Assembly: GCA_009842205.1 (NCBI GenBank)
Contig: VYFX01000020.1
Location: 1-64,000, forward strand
Direction of reading: 5' to 3'
DNA length: 64,000 bases
From: Paracoccaceae bacterium
GTDB lineage: Bacteria > Pseudomonadota > Alphaproteobacteria > Rhodobacterales > Rhodobacteraceae
A program made the translations under genes and the position numbers. A model generated the notes under the pieces. That model did no database searches. It worked only from the letters and a program-made list of their open reading frames with translations, and was not told the origin of the DNA. Shown piece by piece: positions 52,690 to 61,585 of the stretch. Position 1 is the stretch's first letter. Each line of letters starts with the position of its first letter.

Positions 52690-54270
52690 TCAATACCCGA
52701 TGGCACAACCATCCTTTCTGGGATCGGACGCACCCATCAAAGAACCCTTGTCATAATCAATCAGAATTGCCTGACCTCCTCCGTGAGGTGATGGGGGGAT
52801 TGCCACTTGATGGCCTAATGCCTCCAAGGCCCTGATCGTGGCATTGGAATAACCCCTTTCAAGCAAGGAGGTGTTTTCTTCAAAAAAACTTCTTGGTCCA
52901 TCCAAGGCAATTTGTGGATCAAAACCGTAATCTACCATGTTGGTCAGAAACCTTGCGTGCCCCACCGCCTGATATTGTCCACCCATAACACCAAAGGGCA
53001 TGATCATCTTGCCATTGTGCCTTAGCATGGCTGGAATAATGGTATGCATGGGTCTTTTCCCTGGCCCTATTTCGTTGGGATGCCCCTCGGTCAGGTTGAA
53101 TCCTGCACCACGGTTATGAAGGAGTATGCCGAATTTCTCGGAAGTAATTCCTGAACCAAACCCATGGAATATGGAATAAATCAATGACACGGCCATTCGG
53201 TCGGCATCAACCACAGTTATGTAAATGGTGTCCTTATGAACGGATTCCGTGATCTTGTGTATGTCGGTATTGACCTCATTCATACTTATCTTGCTGGCCA
53301 AAAGGTCTGCTGTCTCCTGGGACAGAAGATGATCCAGACGGGAAGTATAATCCATGTCGGCGATAAACCTGTTTCGGGCATCCATCGCAAGTTTCCCTGC
53401 TTCAATCTCGATATGGGTTCTTTCGGGTCCAAACGGATCAAGGCTTTCCAAATTGAAATTCTTGAGAATGTTCAAAAGAAGCAAGGCCATGGCTCCCTGC
53501 CCATTTGGGGGTTGCTCGATGACCTCATGATCCTTATAGGTACTGGCAATGACCTGAGTGTATTTTGGGGAGTTGTTGGCAAAATCCTCCAAGGTATGGA
53601 CCCCACCCCATGATTTCAAACTATCCGTCATGTCTTCTGCAACTTCTCCCAGATAAAAGCCATCTCGACCTTCACGGACTATTCTTTCCAGTACTTCTGC
53701 CTGCTTTGGGGCTCGAAATAAGGTTCCTAGGGAAGGTACCTGACCATCAAGAAGGTAATAGTTCCTGGCCTTGCCCTGCAGCACATCCTTGCTATTTTGC
53801 CAGTCGTATCCAACCCGTGGTGATACGGGAATTCCCTCGCGGGCATATTTGATTGCGGGAGCAAGTACTCCCTCCATGCCCATCTTGCCATAATCCTCTT
53901 CTAGCCGACAAAAGGCATCCACGGCACCAGGGATGGTGATTGATTCCGGCTGGTATTCGTCCAGACAGGTTTTTCCAGCCTCTCTCAGGGAATTGGGATT
54001 TGTTGCTGCCGGTGCCCGACCTGACCCGTTAATCGAAATTATGTTCTCTTCATTTGGCAATTTAACCAAGGCAAAACAATCTCCGCCCAATCCGGTCGAT
54101 TGCGGTTCACAAAATCCCAAAAGGACTGCACCGGCAATGGCTGCGTCTACAGCATTGCCTCCATCTTCAAGAATACGTACTGCTGTTCTTGCTGCCAAGG
54201 GGTGGGACGTGGCACACATGCCATTGGCTGCATATACCGGGGATCGACCCGGATTCTGAAAATCTCTCAT
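52690..54270 (-). CDS. Gamma-glutamyltransferase family protein (YwrD-like)
   Basis: 526 residues. An N-terminal nucleophile hydrolase: large subunit motifs GMCATSHPLAARTAVRILED, GGNAVDAAIA and STGLGGDCFAL. The autoprocessing Thr is in KDTIYITVVDADRMAVSL, placed exactly five residues before VVD as in E. coli GGT but without its TTH sequence, the pattern of the YwrD-type subgroup. No signal peptide is seen, so it is probably cytoplasmic and may act on gamma-glutamyl compounds other than glutathione. It is followed 18 bp upstream on the map by the MFS gene, same strand. Confidence 0.87.
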   Translation of the reverse strand: MRDFQNPGRSPVYAANGMCATSHPLAARTAVRILEDGGNAVDAAIAGAVLLGFCEPQSTGLGGDCFALVKLPNEENIISINGSGRAPAATNPNSLREAGKTCLDEYQPESITIPGAVDAFCRLEEDYGKMGMEGVLAPAIKYAREGIPVSPRVGYDWQNSKDVLQGKARNYYLLDGQVPSLGTLFRAPKQAEVLERIVREGRDGFYLGEVAEDMTDSLKSWGGVHTLEDFANNSPKYTQVIASTYKDHEVIEQPPNGQGAMALLLLNILKNFNLESLDPFGPERTHIEIEAGKLAMDARNRFIADMDYTSRLDHLLSQETADLLASKISMNEVNTDIHKITESVHKDTIYITVVDADRMAVSLIYSIFHGFGSGITSEKFGILLHNRGAGFNLTEGHPNEIGPGKRPMHTIIPAMLRHNGKMIMPFGVMGGQYQAVGHARFLTNMVDYGFDPQIALDGPRSFFEENTSLLERGYSNATIRALEALGHQVAIPPSPHGGGQAILIDYDKGSLMGASDPRKDGCAIGY

Positions 54271-54288
54271 TATACTATACTCTATACC

Positions 54289-55545
54289 CTAAATTAATGC
54301 TGGAGCCGGCTTGATTCTCAATGACGCAAACCAGGCAAGCAATGCCATCGCACTGGCCGTGAACAGACAAAGACTGATGCCACCCACCTGAAAACTCAAC
54401 CCTGATAGGAATGTACCAATCACCCGCCCTCCGGAATTGGCCATATAATAGTAACCGACATCCAGGGTTACCCTGGAAGATTGTGAAAAAGCCAAAATCA
54501 GAAAAGAATGTATGGATGAACTGATTGCGAAAATATATCCGATAATAAACAGACCCAATATCAGTGTTGCTGGAATCCAGTTGAAATTCATATGCTCCAG
54601 AAAGGTTAATCCACCGAGGATAAACAGGATGGCAGGTATTCCTCTACCCCATTTTTTCAGGTACTGGACCAGGGTCAGGACAGGTAAATTGTCATACTTG
54701 ACAAAATTGGGTGAAAAGGTTTGTATCATGCCATAGACCACGATCCATACACCCGTAAATAGACCCACCAGAAGGCAAGCCCTCATATCCCCTGCAAGCG
54801 ATCCATCCGAAATCACCTCAAACAAGTAAATAGGGAACCCGACAACAAACCAGACATCACGTGCTCCATAAAGGAACATTCTCGCCATGGCTAGGCTGTT
54901 CACATTCTGGTTCTTGGAAAATACTTCCCTTAAGCGAATACTCTTTTCACCTGCTGGAAGATTGGAAACACCGACAATGACCACTCCGACGGTTACGACA
55001 GCCAGAAAACCGGCAATAAGGATAAGGGAGTTAGAAAAACCAAACAGGCTCAAAAACACTGCACCAGCAAGAAAACCTACTCCACGGATAAAATTCTTCG
55101 AACCTGTCAATCGTGCTGCCCATTTGAACAACAAACCCTCCTGATTGTCAGTAATTATTTTCAGGGAACTTTTGGATGTGGTTGCGGTCAAATTCTTGGC
55201 TGCGCCCGACATTCCCTGCAGGACCATCACAAATACCAGTGAGGCGGCAAGTGACCAGTCCGGGTTCATTTGGGCAAGAATACCCAAGGCAATGATCTGG
55301 ATAATCAGTCCGCCATACAAGGTACGGGCCATGCCGAATTTTGCCCCAATCCAGCCGGAATAGAGGTTGGTAATCATACTGACTAGCTCATACATCAGGA
55401 AAATCATCGCCAGTTGAACGGGAGTGAAATCCAATGTATGAAAATGCAGGAGAAGAATCATTCTCACCACACCATCGGTAAACATGAAGGCACCGTAACC
55501 AACGGAGACGACAACATATGTATGCAGATGCTTCAACTCAGACAA
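54289..55545 (-). CDS. MFS exporter, ArsJ-like
   Basis: 418 residues, about 12 membrane helices. The N-terminus FMFTDGVVRMILLLHFHTLD, then FTPVQLAMIFLMYELVSMIT and NLYSGWIGAKFG, and the later LTGSKNFIRGVGFLAGA closely resemble ArsJ, the exporter of 1-arseno-3-phosphoglycerate. The usual partner, a dedicated glyceraldehyde-3-phosphate dehydrogenase, is not nearby, nor are arsR or arsC. The housekeeping GAPDH elsewhere could serve, or the substrate may differ. It is probably cotranscribed with the gamma-glutamyltransferase gene 18 bp downstream. Confidence 0.8.
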   Translation of the reverse strand: MSELKHLHTYVVVSVGYGAFMFTDGVVRMILLLHFHTLDFTPVQLAMIFLMYELVSMITNLYSGWIGAKFGMARTLYGGLIIQIIALGILAQMNPDWSLAASLVFVMVLQGMSGAAKNLTATTSKSSLKIITDNQEGLLFKWAARLTGSKNFIRGVGFLAGAVFLSLFGFSNSLILIAGFLAVVTVGVVIVGVSNLPAGEKSIRLREVFSKNQNVNSLAMARMFLYGARDVWFVVGFPIYLFEVISDGSLAGDMRACLLVGLFTGVWIVVYGMIQTFSPNFVKYDNLPVLTLVQYLKKWGRGIPAILFILGGLTFLEHMNFNWIPATLILGLFIIGYIFAISSSIHSFLILAFSQSSRVTLDVGYYYMANSGGRVIGTFLSGLSFQVGGISLCLFTASAMALLAWFASLRIKPAPALI

Positions 55546-56017
55546 AACGAGACCCCAAATGGTAATTCCAAACCATCCTTTTTTCTTTCACAGGCAGATT
55601 TTGTGAAAAACATTTACCGAAATCAATTATTCAATGTTAAAGTTCGACCAGATGGATTCTATACTTGGAACGATCAGTAACAAAGTCCTCCTTAGTAAAT
55701 GAATACAATTTTTTTTGACTGAGATATTCCTGATAAGTATGTTTCAGCTGGTTGCGGAATCTAATTGTATTACCGATGATTTAGCGAGATGGGAAAGGTG
55801 AGTCGTCATACCTCCCTATCCCCTCAAAGGAAAACATTTCAATTTCGTGGTTTAATTGGGATTGAATCTCATGCGATTGATTTCATTTTGTGAACAAGTG
55901 ACATTGGTAAGTTTATCCTTTTCATCAATCGGGTGAGAGTAAAAATAAATGGTTGCAAAATGATTTCAAATGCTCTGAATATAGAGGTGTTACAAAAAAT
56001 AATTTATTGACAGTTAG
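55546..56017. other. 472-bp gene-free stretch
   Basis: A divergent control region between the MFS gene and the DUF2794 gene. An 88-codon frame at 55414-55680 mostly overlaps the MFS gene and lacks a recognisable product. No tRNA or repeat is seen. Confidence 0.5.
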
Positions 56018-56380
56018 ATGCCGGTTTACAACTTAGCAGAATACAGAAACAACAAACCCTCCCGCATTCAATCTTCCCTTTCAGTAGTCAGTTTCAATCG
56101 CTCTGAATTAGGGATTATCATGTCTCTATACGGTCGCATGGTTGCCTCCGGTATCTGGCGAGACTACGGTATTTCCCACCTCAAGGATGTGGCCATATTT
56201 TCAATTTTTCGTCGAACTGCCGACTTTCCCCTGTACCGGATTGAAAAACATCCGGAGCTGAAAGCCAGAAATTCGCTATACCTTGTCAAGGCAATGGATG
56301 GGCAGATTTTGAAAAGGGGTAATGAACTCAAAAGGGTTGTCAGTGTTCTTGACAAGCGAAACCTCAGGCTTGTCGGGTAA
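56018..56380 (+). CDS. DUF2794 protein
   Basis: 120 residues: VSFNRSELGIIMSLYGRMVA, then SGIWRDYGISHLKDVAIFSI and FRRTADFPLYRIEKHPEL, then ILKRGNELKRVVSVLDKR, the whole DUF2794 pattern. The family is almost restricted to Alphaproteobacteria, of unknown function, and frequently next to an NlpC/P60 gene. The last 17 bases overlap the end of that gene on the other strand. Confidence 0.9.
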   Translation: MPVYNLAEYRNNKPSRIQSSLSVVSFNRSELGIIMSLYGRMVASGIWRDYGISHLKDVAIFSIFRRTADFPLYRIEKHPELKARNSLYLVKAMDGQILKRGNELKRVVSVLDKRNLRLVG

Positions 56381-57224
56381 GTCTTTTCAAACCCAGAAAC
56401 CTGACCTCCTTGGAGGCTTCAATTCTGTTCATGACCTCCTTGAGTGATTCCACTACAACGAACATGTGATATGCCGTGGCATGGAGCATCTCATGGTCAT
56501 TAACCATGATACCAACATGCCCCTCCCAAAATACCAGATCTCCACGCCTTGGTCTTTCACTTTTGTCCAATAATATTCCAAGATCGGCAAATTGCTGGTC
56601 ACTGTCCCTAGGACTTTCCATCCCCACATGGGTGAGGGCGTTGCTTACCAATCCCGAACAGTCAATTCCCAATGGGGAATTACCTCCCCAAAGATAGGGG
56701 GCATCAAGATATCTTTCCGCGATTGAGACAAAATCTCCTTCCCAATCACCGATTTTACGAAGATGATTGACTGGGACAAATTGGCCAGTGGCAAGTCTTG
56801 CAAAATCACCTTTGGCATCTGCAACCCCCAATCTTGTACCGTGAGGCAACCACTTGAGGAATGTTGATTTTATATCTCCCTGCTGATACATTCCGGTACC
56901 AAGGGTACAGACATAATGGGTTTTGTCAGTGGCTGGAGTCAGGTTATCGGCAAGGGTATAGCCAACATAACCATCCTTGACAACCTGCCCGAAACACCAA
57001 TCCTCAACCTGCTCCAATACCCTGAAACCATTGCCGTACAAAAGCTCGCAGGTAAGTGTCCCATTTGGCTTCTGATATATTCCGGAGACGGGTTGATATC
57101 CCTGATACCGGTCTCCCTCCACATATTTTTTAGCCTTGACCAATCCCTTCAATTCCAGTGCGGCCACATTTTCGTTGGCGGCCAGTAATCGGGGATCATC
57201 AATGTATTTTGTCGGCTTGGGCAT
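56364..57224 (-). CDS. NlpC/P60 cell-wall peptidase
   Basis: 286 residues. Residues 45-150 look like an SH3-type targeting domain (QGYQPVSGIYQ, CTLGTGMYQQGDIKST). The C-terminal 130 are the papain-like NlpC/P60 domain: catalytic Cys in NSPLGIDCSGLVSNALTH, His in GDLVFWEGHVGIMVND, third polar His in EMLHATAYHM. It cleaves peptide stems of peptidoglycan, although no signal peptide is visible. 31 bp downstream of asd on the same strand and overlapping DUF2794 tail to tail. Confidence 0.9.
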   Translation of the reverse strand: MPKPTKYIDDPRLLAANENVAALELKGLVKAKKYVEGDRYQGYQPVSGIYQKPNGTLTCELLYGNGFRVLEQVEDWCFGQVVKDGYVGYTLADNLTPATDKTHYVCTLGTGMYQQGDIKSTFLKWLPHGTRLGVADAKGDFARLATGQFVPVNHLRKIGDWEGDFVSIAERYLDAPYLWGGNSPLGIDCSGLVSNALTHVGMESPRDSDQQFADLGILLDKSERPRRGDLVFWEGHVGIMVNDHEMLHATAYHMFVVVESLKEVMNRIEASKEVRFLGLKRLTRQA

Positions 57225-57255
57225 TTATCAATTTTACCCGGAATGAGCTATTTAT

Positions 57256-58278
57256 CTAACCTTTTTTCAAAATCCTTCGGCCCAGCAATTCGGCAATTTG
57301 TACGGCATTAAGGGCAGCACCCTTTCGAAGATTGTCTGATACACACCAGAAATTCAACCCGTGTGGTATGGTCAAATCCTGCCTTAATCGGCTGATGAAT
57401 GTCGCATATTCTCCGATGCAATCCATGGGGGTCATATATCCTCCATCTTCATGCTTGTCCAAAACCATTATGCCGGGTGATTCCTTCAGGACTTCCCTTG
57501 CTTCATCAACATCGATGGGGTTTTCAAATTCAACGTTTATTGCTTCCGAATGTCCGACAAAAACCGGAACTCGCACACAGGTGGCGGATACATCAATATG
57601 CGGGTCTACTATTTTTTTTGTTTCAATCACCATTTTCCATTCTTCACGCGTATAACCGTCTTCCATGAAACTGTCGATATGCGGAATGACATTGAAGGCA
57701 ATACGGCAGGGGTAAACCTTGGGTTCCACGGTTTCTTCCTGCGAATACAGAGCCTTGGTTTGATTGAACAGTTCATCCATGGCCGCCTTTCCGGAGCCAG
57801 AGACCGACTGGTAAGTGGAAACCACAACCCGATTTATGGTTGCCAAATCATGCAATGGTTTCAGAGCCACAACCATTTGGGCAGTTGAACAGTTTGGATT
57901 GGCAATAATGTTCCTGTTCGAATACTGGGTAATGGCATCAGGATTGACTTCCGGTACGATTAGCGGGATATCCGGTTCATAACGATAAAGGGATGAATTA
58001 TCTATCACCACACAACCTGCCTGAGCAGCCAATGGAGCATATTTTTTGGTTGCCGAGGATCCGATTGCAAAGAGCGCAATATCCCAGCCCGTAAAGTCAA
58101 ATTGGTCCAAATCACCTACTATCAACTCATCAGACCCAAATTCAACCGGTTCTCCTGCCGACCTGCTTGAAGCCAAGGCCTTGATTTCGTCCACGGGGAA
58201 TTCACGTTCCGAAAGAATGTTGAGCATTTCCCTCCCAACATTACCCGTTGCACCTACGACAGCTATTCTATATCCCAT
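57256..58278 (-). CDS. asd: Aspartate-semialdehyde dehydrogenase Asd
   Basis: 340 residues, normal length. Reduces aspartyl phosphate on the way to lysine, diaminopimelate, threonine and methionine. NADP site VVGATGNVGREMLNIL at the N-terminus, phosphate-binding SSRSAGEPVEF, catalytic Cys in IANPNCSTAQMVV, substrate Arg/His region SVSGSGKAAMDEL and a C-terminal NLRKGAALNAVQIAELL. The start is ATG, 50 bp from the HEPN gene. Confidence 0.96.
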   Translation of the reverse strand: MGYRIAVVGATGNVGREMLNILSEREFPVDEIKALASSRSAGEPVEFGSDELIVGDLDQFDFTGWDIALFAIGSSATKKYAPLAAQAGCVVIDNSSLYRYEPDIPLIVPEVNPDAITQYSNRNIIANPNCSTAQMVVALKPLHDLATINRVVVSTYQSVSGSGKAAMDELFNQTKALYSQEETVEPKVYPCRIAFNVIPHIDSFMEDGYTREEWKMVIETKKIVDPHIDVSATCVRVPVFVGHSEAINVEFENPIDVDEAREVLKESPGIMVLDKHEDGGYMTPMDCIGEYATFISRLRQDLTIPHGLNFWCVSDNLRKGAALNAVQIAELLGRRILKKG

Positions 58279-58327
58279 TTGTCACTTTCAATTTTATTCT
58301 AAGCCAATGTCAATTTGGTAACTCGTT

Positions 58328-58990
58328 CTACTCTTCAATTACCGGAAAATATGGATCTCCCCACTCCTCTTCTGGATTATCCAGCATAATATCAACAAAG
58401 ATTGGGACCAATGCACCCAACAAACCCGAACCGGTTACCACCTGTTCACGATTTTTGCTGCTTTTATGAGTGGCGCCACCATGAATTAACTGATTCCTGA
58501 GCAGATAAAGTCGCGAAAATATAAGGGATAGAACACGTCCTGTTTCAACCCTTTGGAATGCTCGCAGGAATGTATTATTGGAGGTACTGAATTTTTCGTT
58601 CATCTCCTGCTCAGTAATCAATCCCGCATTGAAGTCCCAGAAAGGTTTGAAAATATACTTGTTGACCATCAGGTTTCTGACCTTGTCGGAGAATTCATCC
58701 CAGATGGTTCCATAGATCTTTCGATCCCTGTCGAGTTCATTCAACTTGTTAAAAAATTCCATGTGAAGATCCCTGTCCGAATGGAGATGGGCTTCAAAAC
58801 CTACTTGCTTTGCATAGGCAGCATTAAATGCAATCCAATAGCAAATGAACTTCAGATCTTCATCACCATCAAGGTTTTGAGCCCGGGCAACCCAGCTGAT
58901 TGACCTATGAATGCGGAGTTGAAAATCCGTGGACAAGTTCGTCTCAAAGTTTTGTTCCTTGGCCCTGAGGACCTCATATCTAATGGTCAT
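58328..58990 (-). CDS. Stand-alone HEPN-domain protein
   Basis: 220 residues, all helical. The HEPN motif Rx4H is seen as RNQLIHG (Arg165, His170) near the C-terminus, preceded by LSLIFSRLYLLRNQ. The rest includes FICYWIAFNAAYAKQ, which resembles annotated 'HEPN/Apea-like' proteins. Such domains can be RNases in toxin or defence systems or merely structural. No nucleotidyltransferase (MNT) partner is adjacent, which argues against a classical HEPN-MNT pair. It lies between asd and dotE on the same strand. Confidence 0.6.
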   Translation of the reverse strand: MTIRYEVLRAKEQNFETNLSTDFQLRIHRSISWVARAQNLDGDEDLKFICYWIAFNAAYAKQVGFEAHLHSDRDLHMEFFNKLNELDRDRKIYGTIWDEFSDKVRNLMVNKYIFKPFWDFNAGLITEQEMNEKFSTSNNTFLRAFQRVETGRVLSLIFSRLYLLRNQLIHGGATHKSSKNREQVVTGSGLLGALVPIFVDIMLDNPEEEWGDPYFPVIEE

Positions 58991-59151
58991 TTTCCTTAAT
59001 TTGAAAATGGAATCTCTGAATTTGGAAAGAAATGTATATTCTTTCAGGAGGGTAAATAATAACTGGGATTAGTCAACCATTGGAACATTTGACATATCTG
59101 TTACCTGAACAACTTCAGAACCAACAAGGGGTTGCAACATTGCTGTAAAAC

Positions 59152-59685
59152 CTAACCCGACAAACCCAGAAACAAATCCACGAGCAAACCCCAAAACAGT
59201 GGGAAATTTACCGATAGTGTACCAGCAACCATAAAAGTTATTCCCGGTCCAACCACTCTTGAACCTTGGGTAGCAATCTGATTGAAAAGCAACAGGCTTC
59301 GAACAATGGCAATAAATCCCAAAAACTGGATGATCATGACAACAAGTTCGATCAATTCACCGACATTCCCAGTGTTTAGTGGATAGATAAGGTCAGTGTC
59401 ATATTGAAATATCGCGCGTGGGTTTATTTGCCCCCTGATGCCAAACAGGCTTTCGCCCAAAAGAGATATTGCACTTGGAAGGGCAAGCAAAAACAAGCCA
59501 ATTACGAAACTTGTAAGTGGACTGAGCCAGGAACTGAATTGTGGGCCCAATTCTGATCTTTTGGCTGCATTGCGAAAGCTCTGAATGACTAAAATGAGGC
59601 CAACCACATAGAATATTCCCCTCAGCAAGCTTTCGAATGACTGAATAATTCCGACCAGCTCAGACACTGATGCAAATCCAGTCAA
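59152..59685 (-). CDS. dotE: DotE/IcmC-like membrane protein of a type IVB secretion system
   Basis: 177 residues with about four membrane segments: LRGIFYVVGLILVIQSF, SFVIGLFLLALPSAISL, VVMIIQFLGFIAIVRSL and ITFMVAGTLSVNFPLFWGLL. The pattern 'GGxLxxN' near the C-terminus (VAGTLSVNFP) is typical of IcmC/DotE and its homologues DotP/IcmD and TraQ/TraR. It overlaps the DotF-like gene by 4 bases (ATGA) and is last in the dotH-dotG-dotF-dotE order of Legionella and IncI plasmids. DotP could be the alternative name, because DotE and DotP resemble each other. Confidence 0.72.
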   Translation of the reverse strand: MTGFASVSELVGIIQSFESLLRGIFYVVGLILVIQSFRNAAKRSELGPQFSSWLSPLTSFVIGLFLLALPSAISLLGESLFGIRGQINPRAIFQYDTDLIYPLNTGNVGELIELVVMIIQFLGFIAIVRSLLLFNQIATQGSRVVGPGITFMVAGTLSVNFPLFWGLLVDLFLGLSG

Positions 59686-61559
59686 TTAAGGTACAGAATG
59701 CCATTTTCCATAACGATCATGCGACCTTTTTCATCCTCCTTTATGTTCAGAACCAACCCAAAACCGGGGATTTCTTCACCGAGTGTTACACCCTTCATGT
59801 GATCATAACCCATGTCCTTTTCGGATAAGGAACGAATAACCAGATTTTCATCGGAGGCAAATTTCAGCAAGGGGAAGTTTTGTACCCCATTTTGTTTCAC
59901 GGTACTTTCACCCTCGAAACCTTTCCTTAAATTCCTCATGAACGAAACATTCATGTCCAGTTTATCTGCCATACCCTTTCGGTTTGAATCAACAATCACT
60001 GAACTATCTCCATTTTTAGCTGAACTCATACCCGGGAAGCCGGTAATTCTGAATTTCTCAACCATGTTTGCCTCAATGTGTGGAATCAGTACTTGCTGGA
60101 TTGACCTTGCGGAAAAATCCTGTTCTGGATGCATGTCATGGATGTCCAACACCGACCTTGCTTCCCTCAAGACACTCAAAATGTCCTTGGTTGTTGTGTT
60201 CAATGTTTCTATTTGTACGATGATTGATTGTAACCTTGCCTCTAATTCACCACCCTCAGGAACGGTAGACAGATTTTCTGTCATGGGCTGATCGGAGTCA
60301 ATATCACCAATGGACTCACCAAACTCCCAAGGGTTTGGCAAGGATATATCCTCTTCCATACCGATTTTGACGTTCAGGTATTGATTTTTACCTGTTTCAT
60401 CAACCAACCCCCTAGACTTGATAATCTCCTTCTTCATCATGGAAGTTTCCTGATGGGCTTCATCTTGTATAAAACCACCTTCGGGTTGCGACAACTCCCG
60501 GTTAACAGAATCCAACTCCGTATTGCCCAAAATGCCCTTCGAAATATCATGGTCTGTTGGAGTGGAATTCTGGTATTTGGCAAGATTTGTACGGATTTCG
60601 GCTATTTCCTCAAAACTTGTTTTGGCAAGATTCTGCCAGAATGCGAGTTCCTGTCGTGAGATTTCCAGATCAGGCTTGCTTTCTACAGTTTCCTGGAAGG
60701 GCTTTTCATTTCCAATCCTTGAAACCCTGGTTTCTGTTATAATATTTGTTATAACATCGGTTTGTTCTCGGGAATTCATGCCAGCTGAATCATCCGCTAT
60801 TGTTTCGCTTATGTCAGGGGTATAAATGTGGTTTAACCTTTGATCTTCCTCGGTCACAATGGAAAAATATTGCAAAGCCTTTTGTGGGGCATTTTCAGTG
60901 AACACAAAATGATTGGCCAACAAAAAAACGATCAGGATTATCAGCGCAAACATTATCTTGATCACCCAGGGTTTGCCAACAAGGGAAAAGCCCGTGGGTT
61001 TGGACCATTTTACTACTGGCGATAAACTGCTAAATAGGTTCGTGCTTGCCTTATCATTCATGCAATCCTCTTCTTGCAAGGATGAAGATGTTTGTTTGTC
61101 GTCTTTGTTTTCGGGATTTTTACCTGGTTGGATTTCCTGCATCAATTTATCCTTGACCTTGTTCCTTTTCTGCTTTTGTTCCTGCGATGCAAATTGTTCC
61201 ACAGGGTTTTCATAAACCTTATCCACTTGATCATCCATTGCCTTCGAATTCCACTCATCCAAAACTAGATTCTCCCCTGACCTCTCTGGGATCGATGCCC
61301 TTTTGGTACGAGTAGATGCCTTTCTTTTTGTTTTGGTGGGTCCGTTTTTTTGATTGACGATTTTACTGACTATTCCCCTTGGTTTACCTGAACCGGCTTT
61401 GGTCTTTTTGGTACCGGAAGTGTCAGGATTTTCTGCAATGCTTTCCGAAATATTGGGTCCAAGCTTTAATGTCCCTTCGACTTTCCTTTTGGATTGCTTA
61501 CGTGTTCCGGTTTTTTTCGTCGTTGCTTTTTTCAGATCCTTGGCATTTGCTTTTTTCAT
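59682..61559 (-). CDS. dotF: DotF/IcmG-like inner-membrane protein of a type IVB secretion system
   Basis: 625 residues, far longer than usual DotF. A basic, Lys/Thr-rich cytoplasmic head of about 195 residues precedes one membrane segment (VIKIMFALIILIVFLLANHF, 199-218). Long predicted helical or coiled-coil periplasmic stretches follow. The last 50 residues (GYDHMKGVTLGEEIPGFGLV, then KEDEKGRMIVMENGILYL) match the DotF/IcmG C-terminal pattern 'v..Ge.iPGfG.v..i......v.t..G.i'. Position between the DotG- and DotE-like genes supports the call. The long basic head is unusual and might bind DNA or RNA. Confidence 0.68.
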   Translation of the reverse strand: MKKANAKDLKKATTKKTGTRKQSKRKVEGTLKLGPNISESIAENPDTSGTKKTKAGSGKPRGIVSKIVNQKNGPTKTKRKASTRTKRASIPERSGENLVLDEWNSKAMDDQVDKVYENPVEQFASQEQKQKRNKVKDKLMQEIQPGKNPENKDDKQTSSSLQEEDCMNDKASTNLFSSLSPVVKWSKPTGFSLVGKPWVIKIMFALIILIVFLLANHFVFTENAPQKALQYFSIVTEEDQRLNHIYTPDISETIADDSAGMNSREQTDVITNIITETRVSRIGNEKPFQETVESKPDLEISRQELAFWQNLAKTSFEEIAEIRTNLAKYQNSTPTDHDISKGILGNTELDSVNRELSQPEGGFIQDEAHQETSMMKKEIIKSRGLVDETGKNQYLNVKIGMEEDISLPNPWEFGESIGDIDSDQPMTENLSTVPEGGELEARLQSIIVQIETLNTTTKDILSVLREARSVLDIHDMHPEQDFSARSIQQVLIPHIEANMVEKFRITGFPGMSSAKNGDSSVIVDSNRKGMADKLDMNVSFMRNLRKGFEGESTVKQNGVQNFPLLKFASDENLVIRSLSEKDMGYDHMKGVTLGEEIPGFGLVLNIKEDEKGRMIVMENGILYLN

Positions 61560-61585
61560 TACTGTGGCCCTTTGTACGGATTAAG

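Noticed and set aside
55414-55680. 88-codon frame opposite the ArsJ-like gene
   Set aside because: Mostly antisense to the transporter; no motif.
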